Source: Verrucosispora sp. NA02020
GTDB lineage: Bacteria; Actinomycetota; Actinomycetes; Mycobacteriales; Micromonosporaceae
Direction of reading: 5' to 3'
Length of the DNA: 64,000 nt
Assembly: GCF_013364215.1 (NCBI RefSeq)
Contig: NZ_CP054923.1
Span: forward strand, 4,092,001 to 4,156,000
Below, piece after piece: positions 32,847-41,473 of this stretch. The stretch's first letter is position 1, and every line of letters starts with the position of its first letter. Below the pieces are notes generated by a model. That model saw only the letters and a list, made by a program, of their open reading frames with translations, searched no databases and was not told where the DNA came from. The translations under genes were made by a program, and so were the position numbers.

Positions 32847-34517
32847 AACAATCTTGAACTGAACCCCACCCAGGACTCGACAGCCGGCCTGCCGGCCGGT
32901 GACCGGGCGCATGTCCGGGCCGAGGGCGTACGCGTGGTGCTGGGCGGACGGGTGGTGCTGTCCGACGTCAGCGTGACCGTCTCCGCCCGTTCGCGGCTGG
33001 CGGTCGTCGGCGAGAACGGCCGGGGCAAGACGACCCTGCTCCGGGTGCTGATCGGGGAAATCACCCCGGACCAGGGCACGGTGGAGCGTGTCGGCACGCT
33101 CGGCGTGGCCCGGCAGGCACTGGAGGCCCGCAGCGGCGAGACGGTGGGCACCCTGGTCGCCGCAGCGATCCGGGAGTCCCAGGAGGCGGTGCGGGCGCTG
33201 GACGACGCGGCGACGGGACTGGCCGAGGGCCGGCCCGGCGCGGACACCGCGTACGCCGTCGCGCTGGACGCCGCCACCCGACTGGACGCCTGGGACGCGG
33301 AACGCCGCGTGGACGTGGCACTGGCCGGGCTGGACGCCTGCCCGGACCGGCAGCGCCCGCTGTCGACGTTGTCGGTCGGCCAGCGCTACCGGGTCCGCCT
33401 GGCCTGCCTGCTCGGGGCACGGCACGACCTGCTGATGCTCGACGAGCCGACCAACCATCTCGACGCCGACAGCCTGGCGTTCCTGACCCTGCGCCTGCGT
33501 CAGCACGCGGGCGGGGTGGTGCTGGTCAGCCACGACCGGGCCCTGCTCGGTGACGTGGCCGAGGAGTTCCTCGACCTCGACCCCAGCGAGGACGGCCGCC
33601 CACGGGTCTTCGCCGGTGGGTACGCCGGCTGGCAGGAGGGCCGTCGCCGCGAGCGGGAACGCTGGTTGCACGACTACGAGGCCCAGCAGGCCGAACACCA
33701 GCGGCTGGCCGAGGCGGTGAACGAGGCACGGCAGCGGCTCAGCACCGGCTGGCGGCCGGAGAAGGGGCACGGCAAGCATCAGCGCCAGTCCCGGGCGCCC
33801 GGGGTGGTGCAGGCGTTGCGTCGCCGGCAGGAGGACCTGGACGCCCACCGGCTCACCGTGCCCGAGCCGCCGCTGCGCCTGCGCTGGCCCGAGCTGCGGA
33901 CCCGGCCCGGGGCGCCGTTGCTGCGCTGCGACGACGTGACGGTGGCCGGGCGGCTGCACCAGCCGGTCACGCTCACCCTGGACGGTGGGGAGCGGCTGCT
34001 GGTGACCGGGCCCAACGGTGCCGGCAAGTCGACCCTGCTCGAGGTGCTCGCCCAGAACCTCGAACCCTCCACCGGCGCCGTCCGGCACCTGGGGCGGGCC
34101 CGGGTGGCGTACCTGGGACAGGAGGTGCCGGCATGGCCGTCGACCGCGCTCGCCCGCGACCTGTACGACCAGCACGTGGGTCGGCTCCAGTCCGCAGGTC
34201 GGCTCCGGGAGGCCGACCGCCTGCCGCTGGGCGCGACGCACCTGCTGGACCGGGAGGCGCTGCGTACTCCGGTGGGCCGCATGTCGCAGGGGCAGCAGCG
34301 GCGGCTGAACCTGGCCCTGCGCCTGGCCGAGCTGCCCGACCTGTTGATCCTCGACGAGCCCACCAACCACCTCTCGGCGCTGCTGGTGGACGAGTTGACC
34401 GCCGCGTTGCGGGAGACCCCGGCGGCGGTGGTGGTCGCCACCCACGACCGCCAGATGCTCGCCGACCTGGCGGACTGGCAGATCCTGTCGCTGGGAGCCG
34501 CCGAGGAGTCGCCCTGA
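32844..34517 (+). CDS. ABC-F ribosome-protection/translation-factor ATPase
   Basis: Predicted 557 aa with two fused ATPase domains and no membrane part. Domain 1: Walker [12 protein letters not shown], signature LSVGQ, Walker [13 protein letters not shown]. Domain 2: Walker [10 protein letters not shown], signature MSQGQ, Walker [13 protein letters not shown]. The charged linker ([27 protein letters not shown] onward) is the ribosome-E-site-reaching arm of ABC-F proteins. These displace macrolide, lincosamide, pleuromutilin or similar antibiotics, or act as general factors. GTG start with a poor ribosome site, consistent with the proposed leader control. Followed by a hairpin 41 bp after the stop. 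Confidence 0.92.
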   Translation: MNNLELNPTQDSTAGLPAGDRAHVRAEGVRVVLGGRVVLSDVSVTVSARSRLAVVGENGRGKTTLLRVLIGEITPDQGTVERVGTLGVARQALEARSGETVGTLVAAAIRESQEAVRALDDAATGLAEGRPGADTAYAVALDAATRLDAWDAERRVDVALAGLDACPDRQRPLSTLSVGQRYRVRLACLLGARHDLLMLDEPTNHLDADSLAFLTLRLRQHAGGVVLVSHDRALLGDVAEEFLDLDPSEDGRPRVFAGGYAGWQEGRRRERERWLHDYEAQQAEHQRLAEAVNEARQRLSTGWRPEKGHGKHQRQSRAPGVVQALRRRQEDLDAHRLTVPEPPLRLRWPELRTRPGAPLLRCDDVTVAGRLHQPVTLTLDGGERLLVTGPNGAGKSTLLEVLAQNLEPSTGAVRHLGRARVAYLGQEVPAWPSTALARDLYDQHVGRLQSAGRLREADRLPLGATHLLDREALRTPVGRMSQGQQRRLNLALRLAELPDLLILDEPTNHLSALLVDELTAALRETPAAVVVATHDRQMLADLADWQILSLGAAEESP

Positions 34518-34557
34518 CGGACGCTCCCTGTCCGGCTGCTCGACGGTGCGGTGGTGA

Positions 34558-34587
34558 GTGGTGGCCAGGTCGTGGTCTGGCCACCAC
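34558..34587 (+). terminator. Hairpin after the ABC-F gene
   Basis: GTGGTGGCCAG (34558-34568) pairs perfectly with CTGGCCACCAC (34577-34587), loop 8 nt; probable terminator. Confidence 0.6.
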
Positions 34588-34591
34588 CGCC

Positions 34592-34648
34592 CCCTACCCC
34601 GAAGGACGCTGGGCCCATGACCTGACCCGCCCATCCTTCGGGGTAGGG
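34592..34648. repeat. 15-bp inverted repeat
   Basis: CCCTACCCCGAAGGA (34592-34606) and its complement (34634-34648) flank a 27-nt loop. The right arm is followed by a second copy of TTCGGGGTAGGG, so the arm is partly duplicated in tandem. Confidence 0.75.
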
Positions 34649-34743
34649 CTTCGGGGTAGGGGCACTGTCGAGCTGATGGCACGGACGGATCAGGCGATCT
34701 GCCGCGTCGCTCGGCCCGGCGAGGGTGACCTCTCGGCCGCCTT

Positions 34744-34806
34744 TGCTCTGCTTCAACCACCGCACTGCTTCTGGGCGCGGACCGTTGCGGTGGTTGAAGC
34801 AGAGCA
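34744..34806. repeat. 21-bp perfect inverted repeat
   Basis: TGCTCTGCTTCAACCACCGCA-type arm at 34744-34764 pairs without mismatch with 34786-34806; the loop is also 21 nt. Far more stable than a typical terminator and not next to a gene end. Confidence 0.85.
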
Positions 34807-34840
34807 GGAGGGTCTGCGCCTGGACGAATCGGTTCAAGAT

Positions 34841-34881
34841 CTTGGACAGTTTCCGTTTCGAGCTAACGGAAACTGTCCAAG
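34841..34881. repeat. 17-bp perfect inverted repeat
   Basis: CTTGGACAGTTTCCGTT (34841-34857) and its exact complement (34865-34881) around a TCGAGCT loop. It has lower GC than the surroundings. Could be a mobile palindromic element or a regulatory hairpin. Confidence 0.85.
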
Positions 34882-35395
34882 GTTCACATTCGAGGGGCGG
34901 TGGTGGGATCCCGTTGGGGGCGGTTGGTGGCATCCGTGCCAGAGGCGGCGCGATGTGACGCACGAACGGAGGTGGTCGGCAGACCCGGCGGCCGACGGAG
35001 TGGGCGTGTCGGAGGCGGACGGGGATCGGGCTCCACTCCAGAACGAGGGGTGGGGAAGTGGGAACGCGGGCCCGCCGGCGACGACGGCCGGGCGCATGAC
35101 GTCTCAGCTGGCTGGCGGGAACCGGCAGACCAACTGCGCTACCAGTCGTCGCTGACCAGGGCAGGGACTTCCGATAGCAGGGACGGTTCAGCTCGACAGC
35201 GGCCATAAGGCAGGTCAACAGCCCGCTGAGGGCGGCGGCAGCTCGCGACGATCAGTACACCTAGCTTCCTAGGACGCCCTAGCGGATGTGCACGGCACCA
35301 CCGCTCCGAGAACAGTTTCAGATCATCGGGGGCGGGGACACGACCGTGAGGAGCGCAGCGGATCGCTGCGCCGCCGAGGCAGGCAGGGAGGCGAC
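34882..35395. other. Gene-free interval before csbD
   Basis: Reading frames here lack ribosome sites, family motifs and normal codon pattern. I see no gene; it may be eroded coding DNA. A possible sigma-B-type promoter occurs near its right end (35315-35339). Confidence 0.5.
35315..35339 (+). promoter_or_regulatory. Possible sigma-B-like stress promoter of csbD
   Basis: GTTT (35315-35318), 15 nt, then GGGGAC (35334-35339) resembles the actinobacterial sigma-B family consensus GNNTN14-16GGGTAC/T. It lies 57 bp upstream of a CsbD-type gene, which in other bacteria is under general stress control. Confidence 0.4.
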
Positions 35396-35593
35396 ATGAG
35401 CTTCACCGACAAGGCGAAGAACAAGGTCGAGGAACTGAGCGGCGCCGCCAAGGAGCGCGTCGGCGACATGACCGACAACGAGCGCATGCGTGCCGAGGGC
35501 GCCAGTGAGCAGTCCGAGGCCCGTGCCCGTCAGGCCGGTGAAAAGGTCAAGGACGCCGGCCGCGACGCCAAGGACGCCTTCACCAAGAAGTGA
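35396..35593 (+). CDS. CsbD-family general stress protein
   Basis: Predicted 65 aa, highly charged and free of Cys and Trp: MSFTDKAKNKVEELSGAAKERVGDMTDN is the classical CsbD start (KAKNKVEELxGxAKExxG). These small proteins form a helical bundle and accumulate in stress; their biochemical role is unknown. ATG follows GGGAGG by 5 nt. Stand-alone transcript, with a possible sigma-B-type promoter upstream and an 18-bp palindromic terminator immediately after. Confidence 0.9.
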   Translation: MSFTDKAKNKVEELSGAAKERVGDMTDNERMRAEGASEQSEARARQAGEKVKDAGRDAKDAFTKK

Positions 35594-35605
35594 CCGTACG
35601 TACGC

Positions 35606-35643
35606 CGAAGCGGGCCACCGGAACGTTCCGGTGGCCCGCTTCG
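35606..35643. terminator. Bidirectional palindromic terminator between csbD and kamA
   Basis: Perfect 19-bp arms (CGAAGCGGGCCACCGGAAC and complement) with no loop bases; the natural loop is ACGT. It serves the convergent csbD and kamA transcripts. Confidence 0.8.
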
Positions 35644-35696
35644 CGGCGTGGCGTCAGTCGGTGGAGGAGGTACCGACCGGGCTACGCCGGGTCCGG

Positions 35697-37106
35697 TCAG
35701 TCGTCGCGGTGGGTCCGCCACCACTGTTGGCCGGTGTCCGGCAGGGTGTCGATCGGGTCGTAGTACGCGTACCGCTTGTTGAGGGCCTCCAGGTCGGCGG
35801 ACTCGATGGAGGTGCGATAGTTCTTCGTCCAGTAGGAGATGCCGCGTTCGCGGTCGTACTCGGTGATCATGTGTACCCAGCGCTTGCCGACGAAGGGCAC
35901 GTCGCAGACGATCCGGGGCGTGGCGTAGCCGGGCAGGTAGCCCATGATGTCGTGCTGGAGCTGTTGGGCGTGCCAGACCGGGACCCGCCAGTGTTCGGCG
36001 TTGGGGATCATGTCGCACATGTAGAAGTAGTACGGCAGAATGCCCGTCTCGCCCTGGAGCGCGAAGCAGAGGTCGAGCAGTTCGGTGGTGCTGGCGTTGA
36101 CGCCGCGCATCAGCACGCCCTGGTTGCGGACGTCGCGTACGCCGACGTCGAGGGCGGTCTGCGCGGCCTTGGCGACCAGTGGGGTGAGCGACTGGGCGTG
36201 GTTGACGTGGGTGTGGATGGCCAGGTTGACGCCCCGTCGGGCGGCGGTGCGGGCGACCCGCTCCAGCCCCTCCACGACGTCGGGCTGGAGCCAGTGCTGG
36301 GGCAGGCCCATGAGTGCCTTGGTGGCGAGCCGGATGTCGCGGATGGTCTCGATCTCCAGCAGGCGCATCAGGTACGACTCGAGGTTGCGCCACGGGACGT
36401 TGGCCACGTCGCCGCCGGAGACCACGACGTCGCGTACGCCGGGGTGGGCCTTGAGGTAGGTGATGTGGGCGTCGTACCGGTCGACGGGTTTGAGGGTGAG
36501 TTTGAGTTTGTCGACGGCGGGGGTGGAGTTGCCGACCAGGTCCATGCGGGTGCAGTGTCCGCAGTACTGCGGACAGGTGGAGAGCAGCTCGGCGAGGACC
36601 TTGGTGGGGTAGCGGTGGGTGAGGCCCTCGGCGACCCACATGTCGTGTTCGTGCAGGGAGTCGCGGGTGGCGTACGGGTGGGAGGGCCAGTCGGTGCGTC
36701 GGTCCGAGGCGACGGGGATCATGTATCGCCGGATCGGGTCGGCCAGCAGCGTCTCGGTGGTGGGTGGGGCGTCCGGCACCATGGTGTTGATCATTTGGGG
36801 TGGTACGAGCATGGACATGGTGGCCAGGGCGCGTTGGTCGGCGTCGAGGTCGGCGTAGAAGCTCTCGTCGACGGTGTCGCCGAGCAGGGCGCGGAGCTGC
36901 TTGATGTTCTTGACGCAGTTGACGCGCTGCCACTGGGCGCTTTCCCACTGGTCGCGGGTGACGTCGCGCCAGCCGGGGAAGCGGGTCCAGTCGGGTTCGA
37001 CGAGGCGGTGGCGGCGGTATTCGTAGGGCTGGCCGGTGGGTGCGGTGGTGGGGGCCGGCTCGGGTGTCGCCGGGGTGGCCTGCACCGGCGGTTGGGTCTG
37101 GGTCAC
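35697..37106 (-). CDS. kamA: Lysine 2,3-aminomutase-type radical SAM enzyme (KamA family)
   Basis: Predicted 469 aa. The radical-SAM cluster motif C-x3-C-x2-C is CPQYCGHC (Cys 178, 182, 185). KamA-typical substrate and PLP elements: YYFYMCDMIPNAEHWRVPV (Asp for the substrate amino group) and CDVPFVGKRW (Asp and PLP lysine; classical enzymes read DAPGGGGK). The C-terminal part differs from clostridial enzymes, continuing with MITEYDRERGISYWTKNYRTS. It should convert L-lysine to L-beta-lysine with PLP and SAM. GTG start with AGGAGGGG. Divergent from kdd-kamDE, which metabolise beta-lysine further, so lysine is the likely substrate. Confidence 0.85.
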   Translation of the reverse strand: MTQTQPPVQATPATPEPAPTTAPTGQPYEYRRHRLVEPDWTRFPGWRDVTRDQWESAQWQRVNCVKNIKQLRALLGDTVDESFYADLDADQRALATMSMLVPPQMINTMVPDAPPTTETLLADPIRRYMIPVASDRRTDWPSHPYATRDSLHEHDMWVAEGLTHRYPTKVLAELLSTCPQYCGHCTRMDLVGNSTPAVDKLKLTLKPVDRYDAHITYLKAHPGVRDVVVSGGDVANVPWRNLESYLMRLLEIETIRDIRLATKALMGLPQHWLQPDVVEGLERVARTAARRGVNLAIHTHVNHAQSLTPLVAKAAQTALDVGVRDVRNQGVLMRGVNASTTELLDLCFALQGETGILPYYFYMCDMIPNAEHWRVPVWHAQQLQHDIMGYLPGYATPRIVCDVPFVGKRWVHMITEYDRERGISYWTKNYRTSIESADLEALNKRYAYYDPIDTLPDTGQQWWRTHRDD

Positions 37107-37279
37107 GGCCCCTCCTGCGGGTGTGTCGATGGTCGTCCGACCTGGGTGCAGGTCGGTCCGGGTTCGTCAGCGGACCGAAGGTTACTGGAAAATATTCGGT
37201 ACAGGAATTATTCTGCCGGAAGTTTTCCCGTCATGCGAGTTGATGTCGGGGCTTCGGGCGGTCGGACAGGGAGGTTGGC
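37107..37279. promoter_or_regulatory. Divergent kamA/kdd control region with GGAA-TTC boxes
   Basis: Contains an A+T-rich block unlike its surroundings with three related boxes: GGAAAATATTC (37187-37197), GGAATTATTC (37204-37213) and GGAAGTTTTCC (37218-37228), 14-17 bp apart. An 8-bp hairpin CCGACCTG/CAGGTCGG (37137-37156) lies on the kamA side. The array suits an Lrp-type or similar multimeric regulator of both transcripts. No cobalamin riboswitch elements are seen. Confidence 0.55.
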
Positions 37280-38335
37280 GTGACGTCACCAGTAGGTCTG
37301 CACCGGGTCGTGGAACCGGCGGGTGTGCTGCCGCAGGCGGCCTGGCGGTTGGACGCGCGGTCGGAGATCGGCCCGAACGAGGTGCGGATCTCGGTCGAGC
37401 GGCTGAACCTGGACGCGGCGAGTTTCCGCCAGTTGCGGGACAAGCACGGTGGTGACGGGGACGCGGTGCGCGCGGAGGTGCTCGACATCATCGCGACGCG
37501 GGGCAAGATGCAGAACCCGGTGACCGGGTCGGGCGGGATGCTGATCGGCACGGTGGCGCAGGCGGGGCGTCGGTCGCCGTTGGGGTTCAAGGCCGGTGAG
37601 CGGGTGGCGACGCTGGTGTCGTTGACGTTGACGCCGCTGGTGATCACCGACGGGTTGGCGCGGTGGGACGGGCTCAGCGAGCAGGTGCCGTGTGAGGGGT
37701 GGGCGATCCTGTTCGCCCGGTCGATCGCGGCGGTGCTGCCGGAGGATCTGGATCCGCAGTTGTCGTTGGCGGTGCTGGACGTGTGCGGGGCGCCGGCGTT
37801 GACCGAGCGGGTGGTGCGGCGGTATGTGGCGGAGCGGCCGGCGGGGTCGGGGCCGGTCTCGGTGGCGGTGATCGGCGGTGCGGGCAAGAGTGGTTCGTTG
37901 TCGCTGGCGGCGGCGCGGCGGGCGGGTGCGGGTCGTACGGTCGGGGTGGTGCCGGTGGTCGCGGAGCGTGACGCGTTGGTGGCGGCGGGCCTGGCCGACG
38001 AGGTGGTGGTGGCCGACGCGCGGGATCCGGTGGGGTTGTCGGTGGCGGTGACCTCGGCGTTGGGGGTGCCGGCGGACGTGACGGTGGTCTGCGTGGACGT
38101 GCCGGGGTGTGAGCACGGCGCGGTGTTGGCGACTGCGGACGGCGGCACGGTGGTGTTCTTCTCGATGGCGACGAGTTTCGCGGCGGCGGCGTTGGGTGCG
38201 GAGGGCCTGGCGGCGGACGTGACGATGCTGGTGGGCAACGGGTATGTGCCGGGTCACGCGGAGCTGGCGTTGGGTCTGCTGCGTGAGGTGCCGGGGGTGC
38301 GTGGGCTCTTCGAGGCCCGGTTGGCGGCAGACTGA
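37280..38335 (+). CDS. kdd: L-erythro-3,5-diaminohexanoate dehydrogenase
   Basis: Predicted 351 aa. The family-specific N-terminus (LNLDAASFRQL, GKMQNPVTGSGGMLIGTV, LTLTPLVI) precedes a Rossmann domain VAVIGGAGKSGSLSLAAARRAG. In clostridial lysine fermentation it deaminates 3,5-diaminohexanoate to 5-amino-3-oxohexanoate with NAD(P). GTG start with GGGAGG upstream. First gene of a six-gene operon, 4 nt before the next gene. Codon use is unusual, with many TTG leucines and G-ending codons. Confidence 0.9.
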   Translation: MTSPVGLHRVVEPAGVLPQAAWRLDARSEIGPNEVRISVERLNLDAASFRQLRDKHGGDGDAVRAEVLDIIATRGKMQNPVTGSGGMLIGTVAQAGRRSPLGFKAGERVATLVSLTLTPLVITDGLARWDGLSEQVPCEGWAILFARSIAAVLPEDLDPQLSLAVLDVCGAPALTERVVRRYVAERPAGSGPVSVAVIGGAGKSGSLSLAAARRAGAGRTVGVVPVVAERDALVAAGLADEVVVADARDPVGLSVAVTSALGVPADVTVVCVDVPGCEHGAVLATADGGTVVFFSMATSFAAAALGAEGLAADVTMLVGNGYVPGHAELALGLLREVPGVRGLFEARLAAD

Positions 38336-38339
38336 GGCC

Positions 38340-39896
38340 ATGACGAAGAACCCCTCGACGTTGTACCGGGCCGGCGTGTTGCACTGCCCGGCGGATCCGT
38401 CCGCGACGGCGCTGTTGGTGCGGGACGGGCGGATCGTCTGGTTGGGTGCCGGGGCGGATGCTCCGGCGGCGGACCGGGTGGTGGATCTGGGTGGGGCGTT
38501 GGTGACGCCGGCGTTCGTGGACGCGCACGTGCACGTGAGTGACACGGGGTTGGCGTTGTCGGGGCTGGATCTGTCCGGGGTGCGGTCGGCGGGGGAGTTG
38601 CTGGCGGCGGTGGCGGCGTTCGCGGCGGGGTTGCCCGCGGACGCCGTGGTGCTGGGGCACGGGTGGGACGAGTCGACGTGGTCGGTGCCGGTGCCGCCGG
38701 GGGCGGCGGAGGTGGATCGGGCGGCCGGTGGTCGGCGGATGTACCTGTCGCAGGCGTCGATCCATTCGGCGTTGGTGTCGTCGGCGTTGTTGGCGGCGTG
38801 TCCGGAGGCGGTGACGGCGCCGGGGTACGACGCGTCGGGGTGGTTGCGGCGGGACGCGCATCACGTGGTGCGGGCGGTGGCGCGGGCTTCGGTGTCGCGG
38901 GCGCAGCGGGTGGCGGCGCAGCGGGTGGCGTTGCGGCATGCGGCGTCGTTGGGGATCGCGGCGGTGCACGAGTGCGGTGGGCCGGAGATCTCGGACGAGG
39001 AGGACTTCACGGGTCTGTTGGCGCTGTCGGGTGCGGGGGTGCCGGAGGTGTACGGGTACTGGGGTGAGTTGGGTGGTGCGGCGCGGGCGCGTGAGTTGGG
39101 TGCGGTGGGTGCGGGTGGGGATCTGTTCGCGGACGGGGCGTTGGGGTCGCGGACGGCGCACGTGTCGGCGGCGTACGTGGACGGGGAGGGGTGTGGTCAC
39201 GGGTATCTGACGGCGGAGCAGGTTCGTGATCATTTGTTGGACTGTGCGGCGCACGGGATGCAGGGCGGGTTCCATGCGATCGGGGATGCGGCGATCTCGA
39301 CGGTGTTGGCGGGGTTCGCGGGGGCGGCGCAGAAGCTGGGTACGGAGCGGGTGCGTGCGGCGCGGCATCGGATCGAGCATGCGGAGATCGTGGATCGGCG
39401 GTTGATCGCGGGGTTCGTGGAGTTCGGGGTGGTGGCGTCGATGCAGCCGGCGTTCGACCGGTTGTGGGGTGGTGCGGGTCGGATGTACGAGGCGCGGTTG
39501 GGGTTGGCGCGGTCGTTGGCGTCGAATCCGATGGGGGCGATGCACGGGGTGGGGGTGGCGTTGGCGTTCGGGTCGGATTCGCCGGTGACGCCGTTGGATC
39601 CGTGGGGGTCGGTGCGGGCGGCGGTGGCGCATCACAACCCGGTGCAGCGGATGAGTGTGCGGGCGGCGTTCGCGGCGCATTCGCGGGGTGGTTGGCGGGC
39701 GGTGCATCGGGACAGCGAGGGGGTGTTGGCGTTGGGGGCGCCGGCGACGTTCGCGGTGTGGTCGTCGTCGGCGGGGGTGCAGCGGGGGTTGCCGGTGTTG
39801 GTGGCTGAGGATCCGCAGCAGGATCCGCTGCCGTTGCCGGTGTGCCGGGCGACGGTGTTGCGCGGTGAGGTGATCTATGAGGAAGGGTTGTCGTGA
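38340..39896 (+). CDS. Amidohydrolase (YtcJ-like, Amidohydro_3 family)
   Basis: Predicted 518 aa. Metal site residues are visible: VDAHVHVS (H-x-H), FHAIGDAAI and RHRIEHAEIV (His), and LAFGSDSPVTPLDPW (Asp), as in YtcJ-type zinc hydrolases. It would cleave an amide, lactam or N-formyl bond. It is not part of the described clostridial pathway, yet it lies inside the operon, overlapping the kamD start by 4 bp. Hydrolysis of a lactam formed from a diamino or amino-keto hexanoate is a possible role (inference). Leucines are mostly TTG, unlike most of the window. Confidence 0.85.
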   Translation: MTKNPSTLYRAGVLHCPADPSATALLVRDGRIVWLGAGADAPAADRVVDLGGALVTPAFVDAHVHVSDTGLALSGLDLSGVRSAGELLAAVAAFAAGLPADAVVLGHGWDESTWSVPVPPGAAEVDRAAGGRRMYLSQASIHSALVSSALLAACPEAVTAPGYDASGWLRRDAHHVVRAVARASVSRAQRVAAQRVALRHAASLGIAAVHECGGPEISDEEDFTGLLALSGAGVPEVYGYWGELGGAARARELGAVGAGGDLFADGALGSRTAHVSAAYVDGEGCGHGYLTAEQVRDHLLDCAAHGMQGGFHAIGDAAISTVLAGFAGAAQKLGTERVRAARHRIEHAEIVDRRLIAGFVEFGVVASMQPAFDRLWGGAGRMYEARLGLARSLASNPMGAMHGVGVALAFGSDSPVTPLDPWGSVRAAVAHHNPVQRMSVRAAFAAHSRGGWRAVHRDSEGVLALGAPATFAVWSSSAGVQRGLPVLVAEDPQQDPLPLPVCRATVLRGEVIYEEGLS

Positions 39897-41473
39897 CTGA
39901 GGTGGGTGGCTTCGCGGCCGGCAAGTTGGATCTGGACCCGGTGGTGGTGGCGCGGGCGCGGGAGTTGGCGCGGCGGGTCGGGCAGCCGGTGGTGGAGTTG
40001 GCGCGGGGGCACACCACGGTGTCGGTGGAGCGTGCGGTGTTGCGGTTGGCCGGGGTGACGGGGGCTGATCCGGACGGTATTCCGTGGGTGAACCGGTTGG
40101 TGGACGCGGTGGTGGCGGATGTGGGGTTGGGGCACGGGGTGGCGGTGCCGGTGTTCGAGGCGTTGGCGCGGGAGAAGGTCTCGGATGTGACGTTGCTGGC
40201 GCAGCAGGCGGCGGCGGGGTCGGTGCGGTTCGTGGTGCCGTCGGGCAGGTCGGCGTCGGTGGCGCGGCGGGCGGCGCGGCGGGCGGTGGCGGCGGGGGTG
40301 CGGCGTATCGATCGGCGGCGGGCGGAGCGGGACCGGTTGGTGCGGCGGTTCGGGGATCCGGTGCGGCGGCCGTGGGTGTATCTGATCGTGGCGACGGGGG
40401 ACATCTACGAGGACATTCCGCAGGCGCAGGCGGCGGCGCGGGCGGGTGCGGACGTGATCGCGGTGATCCGGTCGACGGGTCAGTCGTTGTTGGACTACGT
40501 GCCGGAGGGGGCGACGCGGGAGGGGTTCGCGGGGACGTACGCGACGCAGGAGAACTTCCGGTTGATGCGGGCGGCGTTGGACGAGTCGTCGCGGGAGTTG
40601 GGTCGGTATGTGCGGTTGACGAATTACGCGTCGGGGTTGTGCATGCCGGAGATGGCGACGCTCGCGGGTCTGGAGCGGCTGGACATGATGCTCAACGACT
40701 CGATGTACGGGATTCTGTTCCGGGACATCAATCCGATCCGGACGTTCGTGGACCAGCGGTTCTCGCGGCAGGTGCACGCGCGGGCGGGGATCATCATCAA
40801 CACCGGTGAGGACAACTATCTGACCACTGCGGATGCGGTGGACGAGGCGCACACGGTGACGGTGTCGCAGTTGTTGAACGAGTACTTCGCGCACGAGGCG
40901 GGGTTGGCGGACTGGCAGTTGGGGCTGGGGCACGCGTTCGAGATCAATCCGGAGGTGCCGGAGTCGTTCCGGTTGGAGTTGGCGCATGCGTTGTTGGCGC
41001 GGGAGTTGTTCCCGGATGCGCCGTTGAAGTGGATGCCGCCGACGAAGCACATGACCGGTGACGTGTTCCGGGGCAATCTGCTGGACGGGTTCTTCAACCT
41101 GGTGGGTGCCATGACGGGGCAGGGGATCCTGCTGGTGGGGATGATGACGGAGGCGGTGGTGACGCCGTGGTTGTCGGATCGGGACATCGCTCTGCAGAAC
41201 GTGCGGTACGTGTTGGGTGCCGCCGGCGGGTTGCACGAGGACTTCGTGCCGGCGCCGGGTGGGTTCATCCAGCAGCGGGCGCATCGGGTGCTGGGTGAGG
41301 CGGTGGAGTTGTTGGAGCGGATCGGTGAGCGGTCGTTGTTGACGGCGATCGCCGAGGGCACGTTCGGGATCATGAAGCGGCCGGCGGATCGGGGTAAGGG
41401 GTTGGACGGGGTGGCGGCGCACGAGGCCGACTACTACAACCCGGCGACGGAGATCCTGGAGGCGGTGGCGTGA
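39893..41473 (+). CDS. kamD: D-lysine/beta-lysine 5,6-aminomutase alpha subunit
   Basis: Predicted 526 aa, full length for KamD. The TIM-barrel subunit carries conserved stretches VYLIVATGDIYEDIPQAQAAARAGADVIAVIRSTGQSLLDYVPEG, LTNYASGLCMPEMATLAG, LNDSMYGILFRDINPIRT and TKHMTGDVFRGNLLDGFFN, which bind PLP and the adenosylcobalamin ligand. With KamE it moves the terminal amino group from C6 to C5 of beta-lysine (or D-lysine), giving 3,5-diaminohexanoate. GTG start overlaps the amidohydrolase stop, and its stop overlaps kamE (GTGA). Confidence 0.95.
   Translation: MTEVGGFAAGKLDLDPVVVARARELARRVGQPVVELARGHTTVSVERAVLRLAGVTGADPDGIPWVNRLVDAVVADVGLGHGVAVPVFEALAREKVSDVTLLAQQAAAGSVRFVVPSGRSASVARRAARRAVAAGVRRIDRRRAERDRLVRRFGDPVRRPWVYLIVATGDIYEDIPQAQAAARAGADVIAVIRSTGQSLLDYVPEGATREGFAGTYATQENFRLMRAALDESSRELGRYVRLTNYASGLCMPEMATLAGLERLDMMLNDSMYGILFRDINPIRTFVDQRFSRQVHARAGIIINTGEDNYLTTADAVDEAHTVTVSQLLNEYFAHEAGLADWQLGLGHAFEINPEVPESFRLELAHALLARELFPDAPLKWMPPTKHMTGDVFRGNLLDGFFNLVGAMTGQGILLVGMMTEAVVTPWLSDRDIALQNVRYVLGAAGGLHEDFVPAPGGFIQQRAHRVLGEAVELLERIGERSLLTAIAEGTFGIMKRPADRGKGLDGVAAHEADYYNPATEILEAVA

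Noticed and set aside
34518..35395. Insertion sequence in the inverted-repeat-rich interval
   Set aside because: No transposase fragment, and no matching repeats at both ends with target duplication; only isolated palindromes are supported.
37107..37279. Cobalamin or lysine riboswitch upstream of kdd
   Set aside because: Looked for the B12-box-like GCCACTG core and long conserved stems; only short hairpins and A+T-rich boxes are present.
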